A DNA stretch of 64,000 bases. It comes from Hygrophila difformis. Taxonomy: Eukaryota > Streptophyta > Magnoliopsida > Lamiales > Acanthaceae. Shown here in pieces: positions 32,521 through 43,844 of the stretch. The stretch spans positions 51,835,459 through 51,899,458 of the forward strand of contig JAOANR010000004.1 of assembly GCA_030278955.1 (NCBI GenBank). The letters are read 5' to 3'. Within the stretch, counting starts at the first letter, position 1, and every line of letters begins with the position of its first letter. A model generated the notes under the pieces. The model was not told the DNA's origin. It was given only the letters and a program-made list of their open reading frames with translations, and did not search any database. Position numbers and translations under genes: made by a program.

Positions 32521-34442
32521 TCTATATAATAAATCCTGAATACTTTTTGGCATGTTCAGACTGTATTGTCCTTATTAAACATACTTCATCATTTTTTAAT
32601 TTTAAAGGTTAAATAGAAATAATGCACTAGGTTTCCACGTAGGCGCTGATTAATCATCAAAAAATGTACAGTCATTCACACATCACCGCTGAATCATCCT
32701 CCTTACCACGTCATCAACCTTTTAAATCTTTTATTTAGATACTAAATCTATTTTATTAGTATATGAAAATCTTGAGAAATCTTTTCATATACTTCATTTT
32801 ACAAAGATATAAATTGGAAACAAATTATAATATATTTGATGTTTATGACAAATTTAGTAAAACCAATATATTATAAATCCTTTAATTGAATATGTTATAT
32901 TTTCAAATATATTATATTAATTCTTATCTTAATAAAATAATTCTTGGAAAAATCGGGTATCCCCAAGCCACATGGACAATTAAGGGCGCATCTTCTAAAT
33001 CAATTTTTGTATACACAAAGCTCTAACCGACATTTTGCTTAAGCAACTAGAGCTCCAATTCACTCAATCCAACTTTTGTTGGTCATTAGAAAATAATTTT
33101 AATAAACCAGATAATATAAAAAAAATATAATTATTCAAAAATTAATTAAAGAGGGAAGTAAAATGTAAGAATGAAGAGATATTATATGTGATCAACTAAT
33201 CAAGTTGTATTGGAATCCAATGCCATGATGGTACTGAGGTTCATTGGATAAATGTAATCCTAGAGGCTGTAAATATTGATTGAACTATAATTCTGCTAGC
33301 CCTTTCTGTAGGATTTTTCCGAAGGTAACTTGAACCTAATTCTAAATTTAGGGCTTAATGGTTTTATGAAGAAATTAGTGGTACTCTATCATGTTCCATA
33401 CCATGTAAGAGGGCACTGAAGCTAAGTGACATATTTGCTGCCTTTAAACTGCAAGAAAAGATGCAAACAAAGGGGTTCCTACCTGATATGATTATGTACA
33501 ATATATTTGTTGAAGATATTTCTAAATTGAGCAATTTAGGGGAAGCTTATGATCCGCTGCAAAAAATGATTTGGGATGGAATTGTGCCTGATCATGTTTC
33601 CTATACAAGCATTATCCATGATTGCTTGAAATTTGGGTACCTTATGAAAGCCATATAGGTGTTTCGATAAATGGTGCGAAAAGGGTATTCTCTGACATTT
33701 GTGGCATACAATATATTAATTCATGCACATGCTGCTGAAGAATCACTAGAACAAGCATTTATATATTTCTCAAAAATGCTAGAGAAAAGGTATTTCCCCG
33801 AATGTGATCAAATATAATGCTATATTGAATGACCTGTGCAAAATTGGAAAAGTAGATGAGGGTTATAAGAAGTTTTCTGAAATGTAAATAAAATGAATTA
33901 GTTAGCCATGACTTGAAATGAAAGAATTTGTCTTGAATGAATTATAACCCTTCAAGTACACATACACTATTTTAATGAATGTGTACTGTCATCATGAGGT
34001 TTTCAAGTTGTACAAGGAATTGTTCGATCGAGGAATTGAACATGATTCCTTCACATATAGTACATTGTTCAAGCATTTGAGAAAAGACTATCCACCATTG
34101 GCAATTGAAGTGCTTGAATTTATAATTCTAAAAGATGGAAAGTCCAGCTGAATTAGATAGTTGACATGCTATTAGCTTTATAAATAATAGTAAATATTTT
34201 CTATTTTAACAATGAAATTCTAAACTCCATTGTTAAACTCTAAACTCTATTGCTCCTCTACTTTTAATTTTCGAACTCTAAAGTTTAAACCATTGCTCAA
34301 AACTATCATTCATTATGAATTCTAAATTCTAAACTCTAAACTTCTACGTATTTATTTTATTCATCCAATTTTTTTAAAAAAATATTAGTTCTATTCATAA
34401 TAAGAAAGACGCCCGTGCGCAACGCGCGGTCAAAAAAGCTTG
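32521..34442 (+). mobile_element. Plus-strand Helitron carrying PPR gene fragments, 1.9 kb
   Basis: 5' end TCTATATAATAAATCCTGAA preceded by A; 3' end CTTG followed by T, after a GC-rich hairpin (CCGTGCG-CAA-CGCGCGG, about 34413-34430). The flanks joined across it (caagattgta + ttatattaatag) match the uninterrupted sequence at 35036-35060 (caagatttta + ttatattaatag) with one mismatch, which fixes both borders and shows insertion between A and T without duplication. The terminal CTTG departs from CTRR by one base. The first 150-250 bp resemble, in inverse, the 5' end of the minus-strand Helitron, so both belong to one family. Confidence 0.8.
33410..34141 (+). pseudogene. PPR gene fragments captured in the Helitron
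   Basis: In one frame 33410-33658 reads as PPR motifs (KLQEKMQTKGFLPDMIMYNI; DGIVPDHVSYTSIIHDCLKF). It hits a stop at 33656-33658, and after further stops and a frameshift PPR-like phrases continue (FVAYNILIHAHA; YNAILNDLCKIGKVDEGYKK). A later piece at about 33955-34141 reads ELFDRGIEHDSFTYSTLF. At least two stops and one frameshift separate the pieces, so no functional product is expected. It is not a copy of the EMB2745-like gene of this window as far as can be judged by eye. Confidence 0.8.
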
Positions 34443-34671
34443 TTATATTAATAGTTAGATTTATTTCCTAAATATAGATATTGATGACGTGGAAGTGAGT
34501 TGGAATTAGTCAGCGATTAATCAGCGATGATGTGGACTAATTGTAGCCATTAATTATAAAATGGTGGTATAATTACTGATAAAGCTCTAGAGATTAAAAA
34601 GAATCAGTTATATTTAATAAGGACAATACAGTCTGCACAGGCCAAAAAGTATTCAGGATTTATTATATAGA

Positions 34672-35279
34672 TTTTTTAGTTTATCAAAATTGTATTTGTG
34701 AGATTAAATTTTTAAAATTAAGCCTTGTACAGACATGGGAATTAAAATTTCATTAAATTTTTATAGTTCACTAAATTTTTTAATTTGATTATTCAATATA
34801 TATTTTTAATGAAGTATTTTTTATTTAAAATACGGTTATTATATTCCTTATGTTGATATAGGATTATACTTGTAGACATAAATTTAACCTAAATTAAATT
34901 TGTTTAATAATATTTTAATAATATTTATTAAATATATATATACAAACAAATAATTTATATTATATAGTTTTAATCAATTTATATATTTTAACTGTAATAA
35001 ATTTTTTATATCTTTTTAAAATATATATGGAGATTTTCTCAAGATTTTATTATATTAATAGTTAGATTTATTTTCTAAATATAGATATTGATGGCGTGGA
35101 AGGTGAGTTGTAATTATTCAGAGATTAATCAGCGATGATGTGGATTAATTGTAGCCATTGATTATAAAATGGTGGTATAATTACTGATAAAGCCCTAAAG
35201 ATTAAAAAGAATCAGTTATATTTAATAAGGATAATACAGTCTGCATAGACCAAAAAGTATTCAGAATTTATTATATAGA
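34672..35279 (-). mobile_element. Partial Helitron copy abutting the first
   Basis: The order is body unit (34672-35046) then 5'-terminal unit (35047-35279), ending on the minus strand with TCTATATAATAAATTCTGAA at 35279 next to A. It repeats 32140-32520 and 34443-34671. It lacks a 3' hairpin of its own: a tandem head-to-tail copy, or the remnant of an older Helitron into which the first inserted. Confidence 0.65.
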
Positions 35280-35423
35280 TAGATGAGAAAAAGTATAGTA
35301 GTAATAACAATTGGAATATAAAGTTTATAATTCAATAGAAGTTCCCAATATATTTATTCATTCATTTAACAATATTGGGCCTCTTCTATTCAAAGAAGAT
35401 TATGAAGGAGCAGAGCACATTTA

Positions 35424-35427
<4 letters not shown>

Positions 35428-35458
<31 letters not shown>

Positions 35459-35607
35459 GTAAACGGTGACACTAATGTGTCGACAAAAGTGTATGGGAGC
35501 CCAAACCACACAAATTACAAAGGGAATAAAGGAGAGGGATAGGGGTCGGGTGGGGATCGAATGGTTGGGAGACGGAGACTTGACCACTAGAGTAAGTCCC
35601 CAACCAC
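35428..35607 (-). mobile_element. tRNA-derived SINE, 180 bp
   Basis: Flanked by CACATTTACCCT at 35416-35427 and 35608-35619. Begins with a 26-base T run (poly-A tail on the minus strand). On the minus strand, near the right end, are pol III-like boxes: A-like TAGTGGTCAAG and B-like CATTCGATCCC. Its 3' half (gtaatttgtgtgg-ttgggctccca) is shared with the SINE at 58229 and the fragment at 57634. The ORF running through it (35466-35876) is accidental. Confidence 0.88.
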
Positions 35608-35619
35608 CACATTTACCCT

Positions 35620-37002
35620 CTTTTAAAGGTGAGATATTAACAAGTGGGGGCATCATACTAACAAAAAGGTTTCCTCAATCAGTTTCAAACTCTGAAGAAA
35701 TCAAGATTCCCCAATACTTGTTTTATCGTAAACTAAAACCAATTAGAAGAAGATTCCAGCATTTGTGTCACGAGAATCCTTTTAATTATTTGATTCCTAA
35801 CAGTGCGCATTATTCAATCCCTATCTACTTGAATAAATTAAGTACAAAAACACACAAAGCCCATTATCATGCTTGACTAGTAATATTATTCCTCCCCCAC
35901 TTATCGGTGATTAATTAATTAATTATTTAGCTGGCGGCTTTGAATGATACAAAACCTATCTTTCAAAGAATCTTAGATGGGATAGGTACAAATCTTTTGA
36001 TATATACATTTCGTGTTCCATACTGTTCATCGACTTTCTTTTCATTTATTTAGTAGTACAACAATATATTACTCCTTGCTAGTGTATATAATTTCATATC
36101 ATGATGTACACATATTTTTAATCAATAATGTAGAGGTGTATGTAACCGACCCAGCAATGGTTCGATAGACAGGTGTCCAGGGAATATTAAACAAAAGGAG
36201 GCAAGGGAAAAAAAAATAAAAAATCATGTGTTATAGCATCATTGTAAGTGGACCATTATCCTTTCCTTGTGGTAGACAAAAGCGAAATTTGGTCTTTCCC
36301 AATTTTTGAAGGCATATTCCATTCCCATGTCTGCCAAGACATAAATGGGGTGGAGAGTGGTTGCATGTCTCAACTCACAGGAGAATTATCTGGAAATAAT
36401 CAGCTACCTGCGTTTCCAAAGTGAGAGATGATCTGGAGATGGGATAGGGTTGGCTATTTTTTAGACATGACATGAGAACAGGACTTCAAATACCATACTC
36501 TCTCAATCTTTGATTAACCTGTATCTAATTTGATCTGTAGTTTTCTTCATCGAATAGGAGAACCCCATTAATCCATATCTCAATAACTTGAATGATGATG
36601 AGTGGAGCAAATCCAATCTCACCCAATTGATCCAAGGCAAAGTAATCGTCCAATTTTGACTAATGCTGAAAGGGTTGTTTGTTTCATTCAGATATGTTGT
36701 GTCGAGCTTGGAAAATCATTCCAAAGTTGTATGAGGGGAAAAAGTGAAGAGATGACCGATAACACAATTCTATGAATGAAGAGATGAACCTTTAAATTTT
36801 GGTAGGACAAATAGTACATAACAAATCCGATCCGGAGAGGAGACTAATCCTGCAAAAATTCACTCAAAGATCATTATATGTCTTTCCTTATGTATATACT
36901 AGTATTTTATATAGGTTATTGAGATCTCACAAATCCTCCCACAGTAAGTACATAGTAGTATACGATTTCCAGTATTCGGCAAAACTCATGGTGAATAAGA
37001 AT
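35620..37002. other. Intergenic, downstream of the HHO gene
   Basis: No supported gene, RNA or repeat; the last roughly 200 bp are probably HHO 3' UTR. Confidence 0.5.
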
Positions 37003-38599
37003 CTACACACCATCTCTTACAGACAAGTGATTATTGGGGCTCAATGATTTTCCATCATCCTCATCTTCCACGCCGCTGTCTCCACCAGAAGTCGGGGATC
37101 CGGGCTCAGGGTCCGGGAGATGGTCCTTAGGTGAGTCCGACTGGGAATTACTCATCTTGGAGGATTCAGCAGCCTGTCCCTGAGGTAACCATAGACCTCC
37201 CAACAGAACAGGCTCAGCGGTGGCTCCATTCGCCCCGCCTGGAGAGACTTTTCGGGTGTGCAGACGATATTTCTGGGGGAATCAATAAGAGACTCAGCTT
37301 CAATTACATTAATTAAAGGGGGAATTAATTCAAATATGAGAATGTATTGTACTTGTAAATGGCTCTTGACTTCATCATTTGTGAGGCCATCTACTTGCAT
37401 AAGCTCCCTGATTTGCTTAGGAGTAGCAGCTGCAAAACCATAGAGCAAAAATCCAATCAATTTTGCAACAACAGTTATATACCTCACAAAGTAAACAGGT
37501 TAATACCTTGAGCACCTCCAAGATGCTGCAGGGCGTTGACGAACCGGCGGTGCAACTCCGGCGACCAGCACCTCCTTTGCTTTCTAGAAGTTTGTTGTGG
37601 AGAAACAGACTTCACACTTGATTGGCCAACGGATGGAGATGAAGCCACTGATTTGATAGGGCTAGGTTTTGGGCTGAAAACAGCCGAGGAATTAATGACC
37701 TCGTTTGAATTCTTGATTTCAGGGGTACCAAGTGAAAGCGCTGGTAGTCCCGGATGTTCGCCTTTTCTTTCCTTTCCAAACATCAATACAGGAAAATTAG
37801 AACATCCTGTCAAAGGTGCAAAGCTCCTGTTTTTACCACGTAACAACAAATCACCCAGTTCGTTTCTTGGTTCTTCCTTTCTCTGTTCAACAAGGAGAAT
37901 AAACAGATACTTGAGAATACATAGATATCAGATAAGGACATACATCAACAGATCCAGTCGTTTAGAATCTGTGGATTAGTGTAGTGTACCTTCTTAGTTG
38001 TGGTAGAAGAGCTTTGGTTGGGGGGTTTGTATGGAATAGGTTTATCTGTGATTGGAAGATTTAGATTATCAGAATTCCATAGCTGCACAGAACTCATCCA
38101 ATTCATTTTATCTTTGGTATTGATTTCCTCTTTTTCTTTGGCATCCCCAATTTTGTCGTCTTTTTCATCGTCTCTAACAATATTTTTCAGCGGTATGAAT
38201 TCCTCCAACACTGGCTCCGTGATTGATTTCTTGCATCCGCGTAACTCCTCCTTCACAGTCGCGATTGCTGAAATCAACAACACCATCAACCATTCCACAT
38301 CATTCAAATCAACAATCAACAATCAGCAAACACGAATTCATCAATCATCTAAAAGAAATAAAAATCAACAAACCGTCGCTAATGAGGAGCTTGCTGAGAG
38401 AGAGTTCCGTCTTGAAGACGCTGATTTTGTTCATCTCTTCCTGCAATCGGTTCGCATAGTCCTCCAACTTCACAACCTTGGCGGACACGTTATCGATCGC
38501 AGCCACCTCGTCCAGAAACTCGCGGATTGACCTCGGAACCCATGCCCTCGACGAGAAACCGCAATCCAAAGTGAGCTCCGGGTGGATCAATAATCCCAT
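37003..38599 (-). CDS. HHO/NIGT1-type GARP (G2-like) transcription factor
   Basis: Five exons give 408 residues: 38374-38599, 37990-38267, 37507-37882, 37353-37429 and 37003-37272; GT-AG and in phase. The N terminus (residues 1-75) has the HHO-type conserved region with a helical, coiled-coil-like stretch ([20 protein letters not shown]). The GARP Myb-like DNA-binding domain lies at about 268-327 ([54 protein letters not shown]) and is split by two introns at the family's usual sites. The C terminus is acidic and Ser/Pro-rich. HHO proteins are nuclear repressors in nitrate and phosphate responses; the N terminus fits the HHO5/HHO6 side best (inference). The gene is next to a 5' Stowaway MITE at 39370. 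Confidence 0.94.
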
Positions 38600-39369
38600 G
38601 GCTTCTCCTCCGCCAGATCTTCAACCGATTCAAATTTTTTCCAATCCAAAATCTCGATCCGCACACCACCAAGTCCAATACGGAATCTCACCAATTGCGC
38701 GGCGCAGTGTGAACGGCAGAGCATAGAGATGAGGGAATTTGGCCCAACTGGATTGAATTGGAAAAGCTAGAAGATTCTGTCGAACAACGCCGAGTTTTGA
38801 CAGAGGGTGTGGCCAATAAATACATGTAAAATACTACTACTACTAATAATTACTAGTATTTCTTTTTTTCTTTTTCTTTTTTTTGTTTGGGGGAAATGGA
38901 AATAGAATTGAGTCTTTTTCACGTCGTCGCATATTTTATCTAAATAATGATATCAATTTTTATTCATTTTCTTATTCCATATATTATATTATATTTCACC
39001 TTATTGCAAGGGTTTTTCCATTTTAGTGGCTTTTGTTTCCTTTTAGGAGTGGGATACGGCATGAGTGTTGTCGAGCACTTATTCGTTTTATTTTGATAAG
39101 ATTCAATTTATTACTATTATTCAGATTCGTGAAAAAAACATATGCACTAATTACAATTAGATGCGAATATTATTTTGATACTGCAGCCGAATGCCGATTA
39201 TACTGGAAGTTAATCAGTAATATAGATCAGCTTTGGTTGGTTCATATTTATCGGTAAATGCTCCTGCAAATAGTCAAATATACATGTTTTATTCTATTTA
39301 AAAATTACTTAAATTCATATTAAATTTAATCAACGCCATTCAGGGTTAGTCATATATCAAAAAATAATA
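38600..39369. other. HHO upstream region
   Basis: Promoter side of the HHO gene (minus strand), AT-rich distally, with T-rich runs near 38860-38885. ORFs here are not supported. Confidence 0.5.
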
Positions 39370-39628
39370 CTCCCTCCGTCCCGTGTAAGACGTCTTGTTT
39401 GACTTTTTTACACTGTTCATTGTTCAACTTTGACTCAATATTATTATACGTATGTATTTGAAAAAAATAGTCGAGTTCGGTCTTGTTAGATCCGTCTAAT
39501 CGTATAGTTTTAGAATATATATTTTACATAATTTTTATTGATATATATTTTGAGATATTAACAATTTAAAAAGTGTATTGGATTGTGTGCAGATATCAAA
39601 CAAGATATCTTAGTTGGGACGGAGGGAG
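39370..39628. mobile_element. Stowaway-like MITE, 259 bp
   Basis: TA on both sides (39368-39369, 39629-39630); ends CTCCCTCCGTCCC and GGGACGGAGGGAG are perfect inverted repeats. The core contains gttagatccgtctaatcg and gagatattaac, shared by the copies at 51-62 kb. Confidence 0.93.
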
Positions 39629-39681
39629 TAATTATTTATTATTTATATCTGTATTAATATCTCTAAAACAATAGCATTAAC

Positions 39682-40630
39682 TGTTAGGTCCACGGAGTAG
39701 CAAGATTCACACTTTATGCAGAGGTTCACTGAATATTATGAACTCAAATACCCAACACAGATTAATGTACCAATATAAATATCAAGCACAGCGGAATAAT
39801 AAACAAGCATAAAGTAAATCAATGAGACACGAAATTGTTTACCCAGTTCGGCCTTCGGCCTACGTCTGGGGGATACCAATCCAGGAGTTATTTTACTATG
39901 TGTTTTAAGATGGTAAACAACCACACACACTAGCAAAATAAAGAGAATGACTTCACCATAAACTCCAAGCATATAGTTGTTGGAACCAGACACTCTCCAA
40001 GTTCTGGTATAGGATCTCCACCTATTTCAACTCCCCAAAGCTCCTGCCTTGAGTTTCCCTTGGAGCAGTCCGTGAATCACTTCTCTCGAACAGAATGAAT
40101 TTGATCGATGTAGCTTATCTCCTGTGAAGCCTTTGGACAATCTCCTCAAGTAGTTTAATCGACTCGCAATCAATCAAGGAGGAAGTCCAGGGCTTTGTCG
40201 ATTTAGCAGCAATAGATAGAATCTAGGAACAGGGGGCTGCAAATCGAATGAGGCTTCTCACAAAGTATTTCTGAACGCTTAGAGAGAATTCAGAGTGTTT
40301 CCAAAGATTGTAAGAGTGAGAAGTTAGCTTCCATTCCTCTGAAATCTCTTTTAACCAAGAAGCCGCAATTCTGGAACGGTCACCTGCAACTAGCCGTTGG
40401 AAAGCACAGTGTCCGTTACTCACAACGTTCAAACTCTAATTCACTAATCTGAGGGAGGGTTCCTGCAAAATAAACATTAGAGAATAATCTCCCCAGATTA
40501 GGAATAGAGTCGTTGGGCTTGAGCAAGTCTTTCAAAATGTTCCACGTCACACAGAAGACTGCCACTCAGGAGGTTCATCCGAGGAGTTCGATCATCGACT
40601 TTGAACTTCCAACAAAACCTTGACTCAACA
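39682..40630 (-). repeat. 3' LTR of the SIRE element
   Basis: 949 bp; reads on the minus strand TGTTGAGTCAAGG ... GGACCTAACA. Nearly identical to 49110-50058. ORFs inside (39736, 40223, 40498) are not genes. Confidence 0.95.
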
Positions 40631-40646
40631 ATCTCCCCCTTTTTGG
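40631..40646 (-). other. Polypurine tract of the SIRE element
   Basis: On the minus strand the sequence gccaaaaagggggagat directly precedes the 3' LTR start TGTTGAG; it is the expected primer for plus-strand synthesis. Confidence 0.85.
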
Positions 40647-41073
40647 CAGGAAGTGAGCCAGTACAAAATACCAACCGATGATGAACTATTACAAGAAAAA
40701 CAATGAACCTACTAGCATCCAAAACCCAACCACCAAATTACATCCCAGAAAAAGCTCTTCATAAGATGACACAGTCAACACATAGAGCTTACATTAAAAT
40801 ATTACAAGCATTCATCAAAACATTAACCATAAAAAGTTCAGAGTATCCATCAGCAAACATAATCAACATCAAACCAACATAAGATAGTTCAAAACAAACA
40901 ACCACAGAAAATATCAGAGTATCTTGATCAAAGATCTCAACAGAATTTAAAAAGTTGTAGGGTTAGAAAGATGTTACCAAACTTCCAGAGAGCAGCTTCA
41001 TCAGGTGTTGGAATTTTTGAAAATTTTTGAAAGTTTCTACTCCCCCTCTGGATCAGCTTTCATGGCAAAAACA
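40647..41073 (-). other. SIRE 3' untranslated stretch
   Basis: Between the third ORF and the purine tract; A/T-biased, no coding sequence or motif recognised. Confidence 0.6.
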
Positions 41074-41406
41074 TCACTCTTCAGCTTCATCAGCATCTTC
41101 AGAGTCCCTTTCATCCTCATCCTCCTGGGGAATATGTAGGATAGCACCTTCATCATCTGACCAGACCTCAGGCAGAAGAGCTAAGGCTTGATCAAGCGTT
41201 TCTTCTATCCGAGTCTGTCTTTCCCTTAATTCCCTTAACTCTTGAACAGCAGCAGAGATGACAGTCTTGGCATGATCTAGAGCATTCAGATTAGGCAAGG
41301 ATCCATCAGGACCAGGAAGATCAGGAGTCTTCTTCAGAAGTCTCTGAGAAATAGCAAACTCCTCAATGGGATTGGTTGCCACCTTCTTCCCACCAAGAAT
41401 GTTTTC
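41074..41406 (-). pseudogene. SIRE third ORF, C-terminal remainder after a TGA
   Basis: In the same frame as the ORF to its right and separated from it only by the TGA at 41407-41409. It encodes about 110 residues with an acidic end (DEDERDSEDADEAEE) and heptad-like spacing (AVQELRELRERQTRIEETLDQAL) that suggests a coiled coil. It would end naturally at the stop at 41074. Confidence 0.75.
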
Positions 41407-43458
41407 TCATTCTAGGTATGCTGTAATCAAAGCTGGATAAGGAAGTAGCACTTTCCCATCATCTTTGAGGCTTTCTGTAATCTTGCTCATGTGGGAAAGA
41501 ACTAACTGCCCATAATTGATTGGCTCTTTCATCTCAATGGCATAGATCAGATGGCACATATCCTTTGTCACCAAAGAATGATTGGCTGTGGGAAAAACAT
41601 TTGAAGCACAGAACTTGTAGATCAGGGAGAACTTCAGAGTTAGATCTCCTGAGCTGACACCATTTCCAGGCATTCTGATAGTTTTCTTCTTGGTCACAGC
41701 TTGAGCCACCTTATGACTGTCAAATGAAGTGCCAGGGGCATAAATGGTATCAAATGGAACATCTGGAACACCCAGTAATGCATTGATCTTGGCAGCAGTA
41801 AGATCATAGAAAAATCCTTGAGCATAATTCAGGTTGAACCAGGGACGATTTGGAATGACAACATCCTTCTTCAGATTGGCATAAAATTCCTTCACAAATA
41901 CTGGTTTGTAGCTCTCCCAGCAGGATGCCCATTTGAGCAGAGACCTCTTTTCCAAGTACTTGGTCCAACCCATCTCAATGAACCTCTTCCCATGATATGT
42001 GTGTTCTGCCCTGAATTTCTTCTTGACTAACACAGTGTCAAAGTAGTACATGTTGTAGTGAGAGTGGAACTGAACATTGTACGGCTTCTCAATGGCCTGA
42101 CTGGATTTGCCCTTCTCCTTGGACACTTTCTTCCCTTTTACATCAAGCTTGGCCTTTGATCTAAGCTCATTGAGTGTCTCTGTATCACTTGACCTTCTTG
42201 AATCACCAGTGGCCTGAGGCACTTCATCATCTTGTTGTTCCTCTTCTTCTTCTTCTCCTGAGACATCTCCAGACACTTCCTCATCGGATTCTTCATATTC
42301 ACTATCGGACTTCTCTTTCCTCTGCACTTTTGTGAATGGAACTGGAGCAACCTTGGATCCTGTGGCAACAACTGGTTCTTCATCTTCTCCTCCAGACTCA
42401 GACTCTTCTCCTTCTGAACTTGACTCTTCTGACACATCATCAACAGCTTCCTCATTCGGACCAGTGGTGACATCATCTTCAACAGGCTCATCAGTTTGAT
42501 CCCTGGGAGGATTCACAGCCATGGCAGAACTCTCTTCAACAAAGGTTGATCCAGAAGGTTTCTTAGAAGCAGATGATTCCTTTGCCAATGAGAGTTGATG
42601 TGGAGCAGGATCAACTGACTCCAGAGTAGTGCTCTGGATGGATTTCTCGATCATAGAAGGAGTGAGTTCCTTAGGACCTTGTTGAGTCATCACAGCAGGC
42701 CTCAAAAATGAGAGGGGTACAGCATCAATAGGTGGTGAGACGGCAGCATGCTTCTTGACTCCTGGAAAGAATGGCTTAGGGACCAAGTCTATCTTCCTTT
42801 TGGCACGAGTAGACACCATTGGTTTCTCAGCAACCACCACTGGAATGGGTGGAATCGTACTAGCAGCAACTGGAACCTCTGGAACAGTAGATTTAGTTGC
42901 AGGAACACTTGGCTTTTTGAGACTCTTTCCTTTCTTCTTGGAGGCAATTGAGACTGGTGGGGAGGTGATCGGGCCCTTCCCTTCAGAGATAGCCTTCCCT
43001 GTAGACACATTTGCAGAAGTATCAGTGGATTTAGGAACCAATTTTGTACCTTTCTTTGATGGTTCTTCATCTCCAGCAGTTGAAGCAGCATTGGCTAGGG
43101 TTCTCAGATTTTTGGGAGACTCCATGATAGAAGCATCCATCGTTTGAGGAATGTCATGAGAAATAGCCGGTTGCGACTTGGTAACTGCCCGAGATGACAC
43201 GTTCGCAGACGAGGGTTTCGTGGATGTAACCCCCGACGTGGGTAACTCCCCCTGAACCGCCACTCCCGCCTCTTGGAGTTCACTTCTGATGTCCAGAGGG
43301 TCCATTACAGTGCCTGATTGAACTTCCCTCACAAGATTTTCCAGTAGATTGGGGGGCACTTCCCTTCTGGGCTTTCGCTTAGGAACCGCAAACTTCTTTG
43401 GAGCAGGAGGTTGTGTTTGGGAAGGAGCGGAACCCTTAGAACTTCGAGTATTCACCAT
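41407..43458 (-). pseudogene. SIRE third (envelope-position) ORF, main part
   Basis: 683 codons from ATG at 43458 (MVNTRSSKGSAPSQ) to a premature TGA. The N-terminal two thirds are low-complexity, rich in Ser, Pro, Lys, Glu. An acidic block (EEEEEEQQDDE) lies about residue 400. The last third is folded-looking, with a plant-transposon-type domain (YNMYYFDTVLVKKKF; HGKRFIEMGW; WASCWESYKPVFVKEFYANL; RPWFNLNYAQGFFYDLTAA). I see no signal peptide or convincing membrane segment, so a true envelope role is not supported. SIRE elements are known for an ORF here of unproven function. The ORFs at 42755 (+) and 42138 (-) are shadows. Confidence 0.85.
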
Positions 43459-43844
43459 TGTAAAATGCTGTTAACAGAAGTAATCGAACAACTCCACAAG
43501 ACTAACACCGAATATCAAGAACAGGGGTTAGTCGAAAAGACGAAGAGACAAGAAACGCAGGAGTAGAGAAAAAGATACTCAGAATGAAGAAATAAATTTC
43601 TTCCCGCCTTTCAGAGAAACTAATGATGTTTCTTCTGCAGAGATCATCTCGATAGAGTAAGTCTGCAAGATTCCATGAATAGACACATTTGGGCCTCTTT
43701 TAGACAAATGGGCCTCTTATAATACTCTCCTCCTAAAACATATAACTCCTGCAGCCCAAAATTAATTAGTTCAAATAAATATAACAAGTATTGGGCTTGA
43801 GGAATTAAACCTTTTACACCATGGGGGAGGAGGAGAGACACATT
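43459..43844 (-). other. SIRE spacer between pol and the third ORF
   Basis: 386 bp, no coding sequence; may carry a splice acceptor or internal start for the third ORF, but none can be named with confidence. Confidence 0.5.

Larger units (their letters stand above)
30949..34671 (-). mobile_element. Helitron on the minus strand, interrupted by a second Helitron
   Basis: The minus-strand 3' end is CTAG (plus-strand 30949-30952) preceded inward by a hairpin, CCCGC-gcttt-GCGGG at 30962-30976. The minus-strand 5' end is TCTATATAATAAATCCTGAA reading leftward from 34671, next to a host A. Both ends are canonical for Helitrons (5' TC, 3' hairpin and CTRR, insertion between A and T, no target duplication). 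No Rep/helicase is encoded, so it is non-autonomous. Its body is very AT-rich with internal repeats and is split at 32520/34443 by the plus-strand Helitron. Confidence 0.72.

Noticed and set aside
35466..35876. 136-codon ORF
   Set aside because: Its first third is the SINE at 35428-35607 in reverse; chance ORF.
42755..43147. 130-codon plus-strand ORF opposite the SIRE third ORF
   Set aside because: Shadow of the low-complexity Ser/Pro/Lys region on the other strand.
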